Shown here one piece after another: positions 44,455 through 45,971 of a stretch of DNA of 45,971 bases. The position numbers and the translations under genes were made by a program. Under the pieces are notes generated by a model. It saw only the letters and a list, made by a program, of their open reading frames with translations, made no database searches and had not been told where the DNA came from. The stretch is from Chlamydiota bacterium (GTDB lineage: Bacteria > Chlamydiota > Chlamydiia > Chlamydiales > JABDDJ01), in contig JABDDJ010000015.1 in assembly GCA_013287645.1 (NCBI GenBank), forward strand, positions 1-45,971, given 5' to 3'. Position 1 is the first letter of the stretch. The number at the start of each line of letters is the position of its first letter.

Positions 44455-45348
44455 TTAATCGACGTATTTAAAGGCGCTGAGGTGTGTTTTGAATATGTTC
44501 TTAGCAACGAAGGTTTCTTTCAGTCTTTGTGGGGTGATATTTGCCATGTTTTCATTGGCATAAAGACCGTAGTGTGTCAAGTCTGCTGGAAGTGGAAGAT
44601 TGTGCTCTTGGCAAGTTTTTAGGTGTGCCAATATGATTAAAATAACCGGCGCTGAAGAGCAGAAATTCGAATCCAAAATTTCGTTTTTTTGCATCTTTTG
44701 CAAATTCTCAGATAAATAATGTTGAAGATCTACCTTTTTTCTCTTTCTATGTAAAAAGATATGAAAGATTGAGAATCGAGTAACTTTACTCTTTTTCGCA
44801 CTCTCCGTGTCTAAATATTCATTTAAAGTTTTGTAAAAGGTCTCTTTTATCGCTGGAGTAATACCTGAACCAAAAAGAGTGTCCAGATCTAAATCTAGAA
44901 TTTCTACGCAGCGTGAAGTATGAGCATACGTTTTTTCATCAACTCTACCATGATATTCCCAAGAAAGGAGTTTTTCATCTGGATTAAAATGATTAAGACT
45001 GACATGGCAAGAATTATAGCTGAATAAATGAATGATTTTACTGATAATCACATCAATAAAATTGGTACGTGTAAATCTAAACTTTTCCTCATGCCAATAG
45101 TTAAGCTGTACTATTTTGCTTGAGCTATTCTGGTATTCATTCTTTTTTATTTCAACGAACTTTTTTTTGATTTTTTGAATACCTACATTATCATCATCTA
45201 AATCAGTTATCATTTCAATGAGTTGTTCTTCATAAGAAGTAAATTGAATATTTTGACCTTTCTCTTGAATGATTTGAGCAGGATCTATACCCGATTGAGA
45301 CCATATATCAACTTTATTTTTAAAACTATTAGTATCAACTAACGACAT
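44455..45348 (-). CDS. YiiX-like permuted papain-type predicted protease (297 aa)
   Basis: ATG 45348 is chosen: AAGGTG lies 6 nt upstream, whereas GTG 45357 has no RBS. The protein begins MSLVDTNSFKNKVD. It has CHVSLNHFNPDEKLLSWEYH (His115) in the first half and SNFCSSAPVILIILAHL (Cys230) in the second; an H-V-x-[IL]...Cys-Ser order is that of permuted NlpC/P60-type (YiiX-like) amidases. The nearby Glu in SWEYHG may complete the site. No signal peptide. This is a motif-based guess; a plain hypothetical protein is the alternative. It shares its translation start region with the 15447-18488 kinase. Confidence 0.6.
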   Translation of the reverse strand: MSLVDTNSFKNKVDIWSQSGIDPAQIIQEKGQNIQFTSYEEQLIEMITDLDDDNVGIQKIKKKFVEIKKNEYQNSSSKIVQLNYWHEEKFRFTRTNFIDVIISKIIHLFSYNSCHVSLNHFNPDEKLLSWEYHGRVDEKTYAHTSRCVEILDLDLDTLFGSGITPAIKETFYKTLNEYLDTESAKKSKVTRFSIFHIFLHRKRKKVDLQHYLSENLQKMQKNEILDSNFCSSAPVILIILAHLKTCQEHNLPLPADLTHYGLYANENMANITPQRLKETFVAKNIFKTHLSAFKYVD

Positions 45349-45390
45349 ATAATTCACCTTAATTTATATATTAATTTTAAATTATTATTA

Positions 45391-45416
45391 TTAATATTAC
45401 ATAAAGATAATATTAA
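45391..45416. promoter_or_regulatory. Small inverted repeat in the divergent region before miaB
   Basis: TTAATATTA (45391-45399) and TAATATTAA (45408-45416) form a perfect 9-bp inverted repeat with an 8-nt spacer, in the 136-bp gap between the divergent YiiX-like gene and miaB. It may be an operator, but the surrounding sequence is so AT-rich that chance is quite possible. Confidence 0.25.
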
Positions 45417-45484
45417 TAAATCTTAAGCTGGAAAAAATTAATCGCTCAGGGTATCATCTTCCTAACTGAAAATTTGGATGTATC

Positions 45485-45971
45485 ATGCGCTCTCTAAAAA
45501 ATTTTTATGTGCGGACCTACGGCTGTCAAATGAACGAACTCGACAGCGAAATCATGTCAGGCATGCTAGTACAGCGTGGACTCGAAAAGACCGATATCGA
45601 AGAAGAAGCCGACCTGCTCATCTTCAACACCTGTTCAATTCGTGATCTGGCTGAACGTAAAGTCATGGGAAAACTGGGCCGGATTGGCCGTCGCGCCCCT
45701 CATAACCGCTCCATCATCGGCGTCACAGGCTGCATGGCCAATTCAAAAAAGGAGTCGCTCTTCCAAAAACTGCCTCATATCGATTTTGTACTGGGAACTA
45801 ACAACATCCATGACCTCAACAATGTGCTGGACGAGGTTTTAGCCACCGGAAAACAGACCTCGCGCACTGATGACAAGTTTACTTTTGAACTTGACTACTC
45901 CATTGCTAAGCGCGACGATAAGGTTAAGGCATTCATCTCCATCAGCCGTGGCTGTGACAAGTTCTGTACTT
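45485..45971 (+). CDS. miaB: tRNA-2-methylthio-N6-isopentenyladenosine synthase MiaB, N-terminal part (partial)
   Basis: The frame begins ATG 45485 and runs off the window end after 162 codons. It has the N-terminal cluster motif YVRTYGCQMNELDSE, the second Cys in NTCSIRDLAERKVMGKLG and the third in VTGCMANSKK, which bind the auxiliary 4Fe-4S cluster, then the start of the radical-SAM motif SRGCDKFCT. MiaB methylthiolates i6A37 in tRNAs reading U-initial codons. The N-C-S-x-R-x-x-A-E segment favours MiaB over RimO. No strong RBS is seen (GGATG lies close by). Confidence 0.93.
   Translation, partial: MRSLKNFYVRTYGCQMNELDSEIMSGMLVQRGLEKTDIEEEADLLIFNTCSIRDLAERKVMGKLGRIGRRAPHNRSIIGVTGCMANSKKESLFQKLPHIDFVLGTNNIHDLNNVLDEVLATGKQTSRTDDKFTFELDYSIAKRDDKVKAFISISRGCDKFCT

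Overview
The window comes from a chlamydia-like bacterium (phylum Chlamydiota, probably an environmental lineage rather than genus Chlamydia). The strongest marker is the cysteine-rich outer-membrane cluster: a small OmcA-type lipoprotein, a second small Cys-rich lipoprotein, and the large OmcB protein with a Cys/Pro-rich N-terminus and repeated domains. AlgH and S9 have the lengths I expect of their chlamydial counterparts, and Mla lipid-transport genes are present. No tRNA, rRNA, CRISPR array or transposase gene was recognised.

Layout. 1-6303 (+) is a compact housekeeping run: the RimO end, a one-helix membrane peptide, lysS, xseA, xseB, dxs and nadK, mostly overlapping or nearly touching. 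6510-8714 (+) is the disulfide-linked envelope cluster, closed by a clear intrinsic terminator. 8781-21612 is an AT-richer accessory block: a 1138-residue orphan protein flanked by two copies of one long inverted repeat, then three tandem (-) eukaryotic-type protein kinases, one of them frameshifted. 21855-25305 (-) encodes a methyltransferase-like protein overlapping a secreted protein with GND.Y repeats. 25358-28896 (+) is mlaE-mlaF-mlaD plus algH. 28950-33589 (-) holds three accessory proteins, one with a predicted transglutaminase-like Cys-His-Asp triad. 33740-39586 (-) is an unbroken chain of six genes: an unknown protein, an NCS1-type permease, a DUF917 protein and a HyuA-type protein, running with overlaps or a 2-nt gap into rplM-rpsI. 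40128-45348 holds an ankyrin protein with a His-then-Cys protease-like segment (+), an AAA/DUF4143 ATPase (-) and a YiiX-like predicted protease (-). The window closes inside miaB (+).

The most striking feature is structural. Nearly every boundary of an accessory gene or island carries a long inverted repeat: 8781-8910, 12358-12488, 21727-21832, 28889-28957, a decayed one at 32715-32803, 33661-33730, 39875-40032 and 44243-44439. The tightly packed core operons have none inside them. The arms differ in sequence, but several share 8-nt words of the NCGCAAAG type; one pair is perfect over 48 bp and another spans about 90 bp. At 28889-28957 the repeat supplies the stop codons of both converging genes. 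This looks like a set of palindromic boundary elements acting as two-way terminators and/or as borders of exchangeable gene cassettes.

The accessory proteins look like candidate host-interaction effectors: kinases with an IQ-like motif, ankyrin repeats, and three different predicted cysteine-protease arrangements. These are readings of motifs by eye, without database searches.
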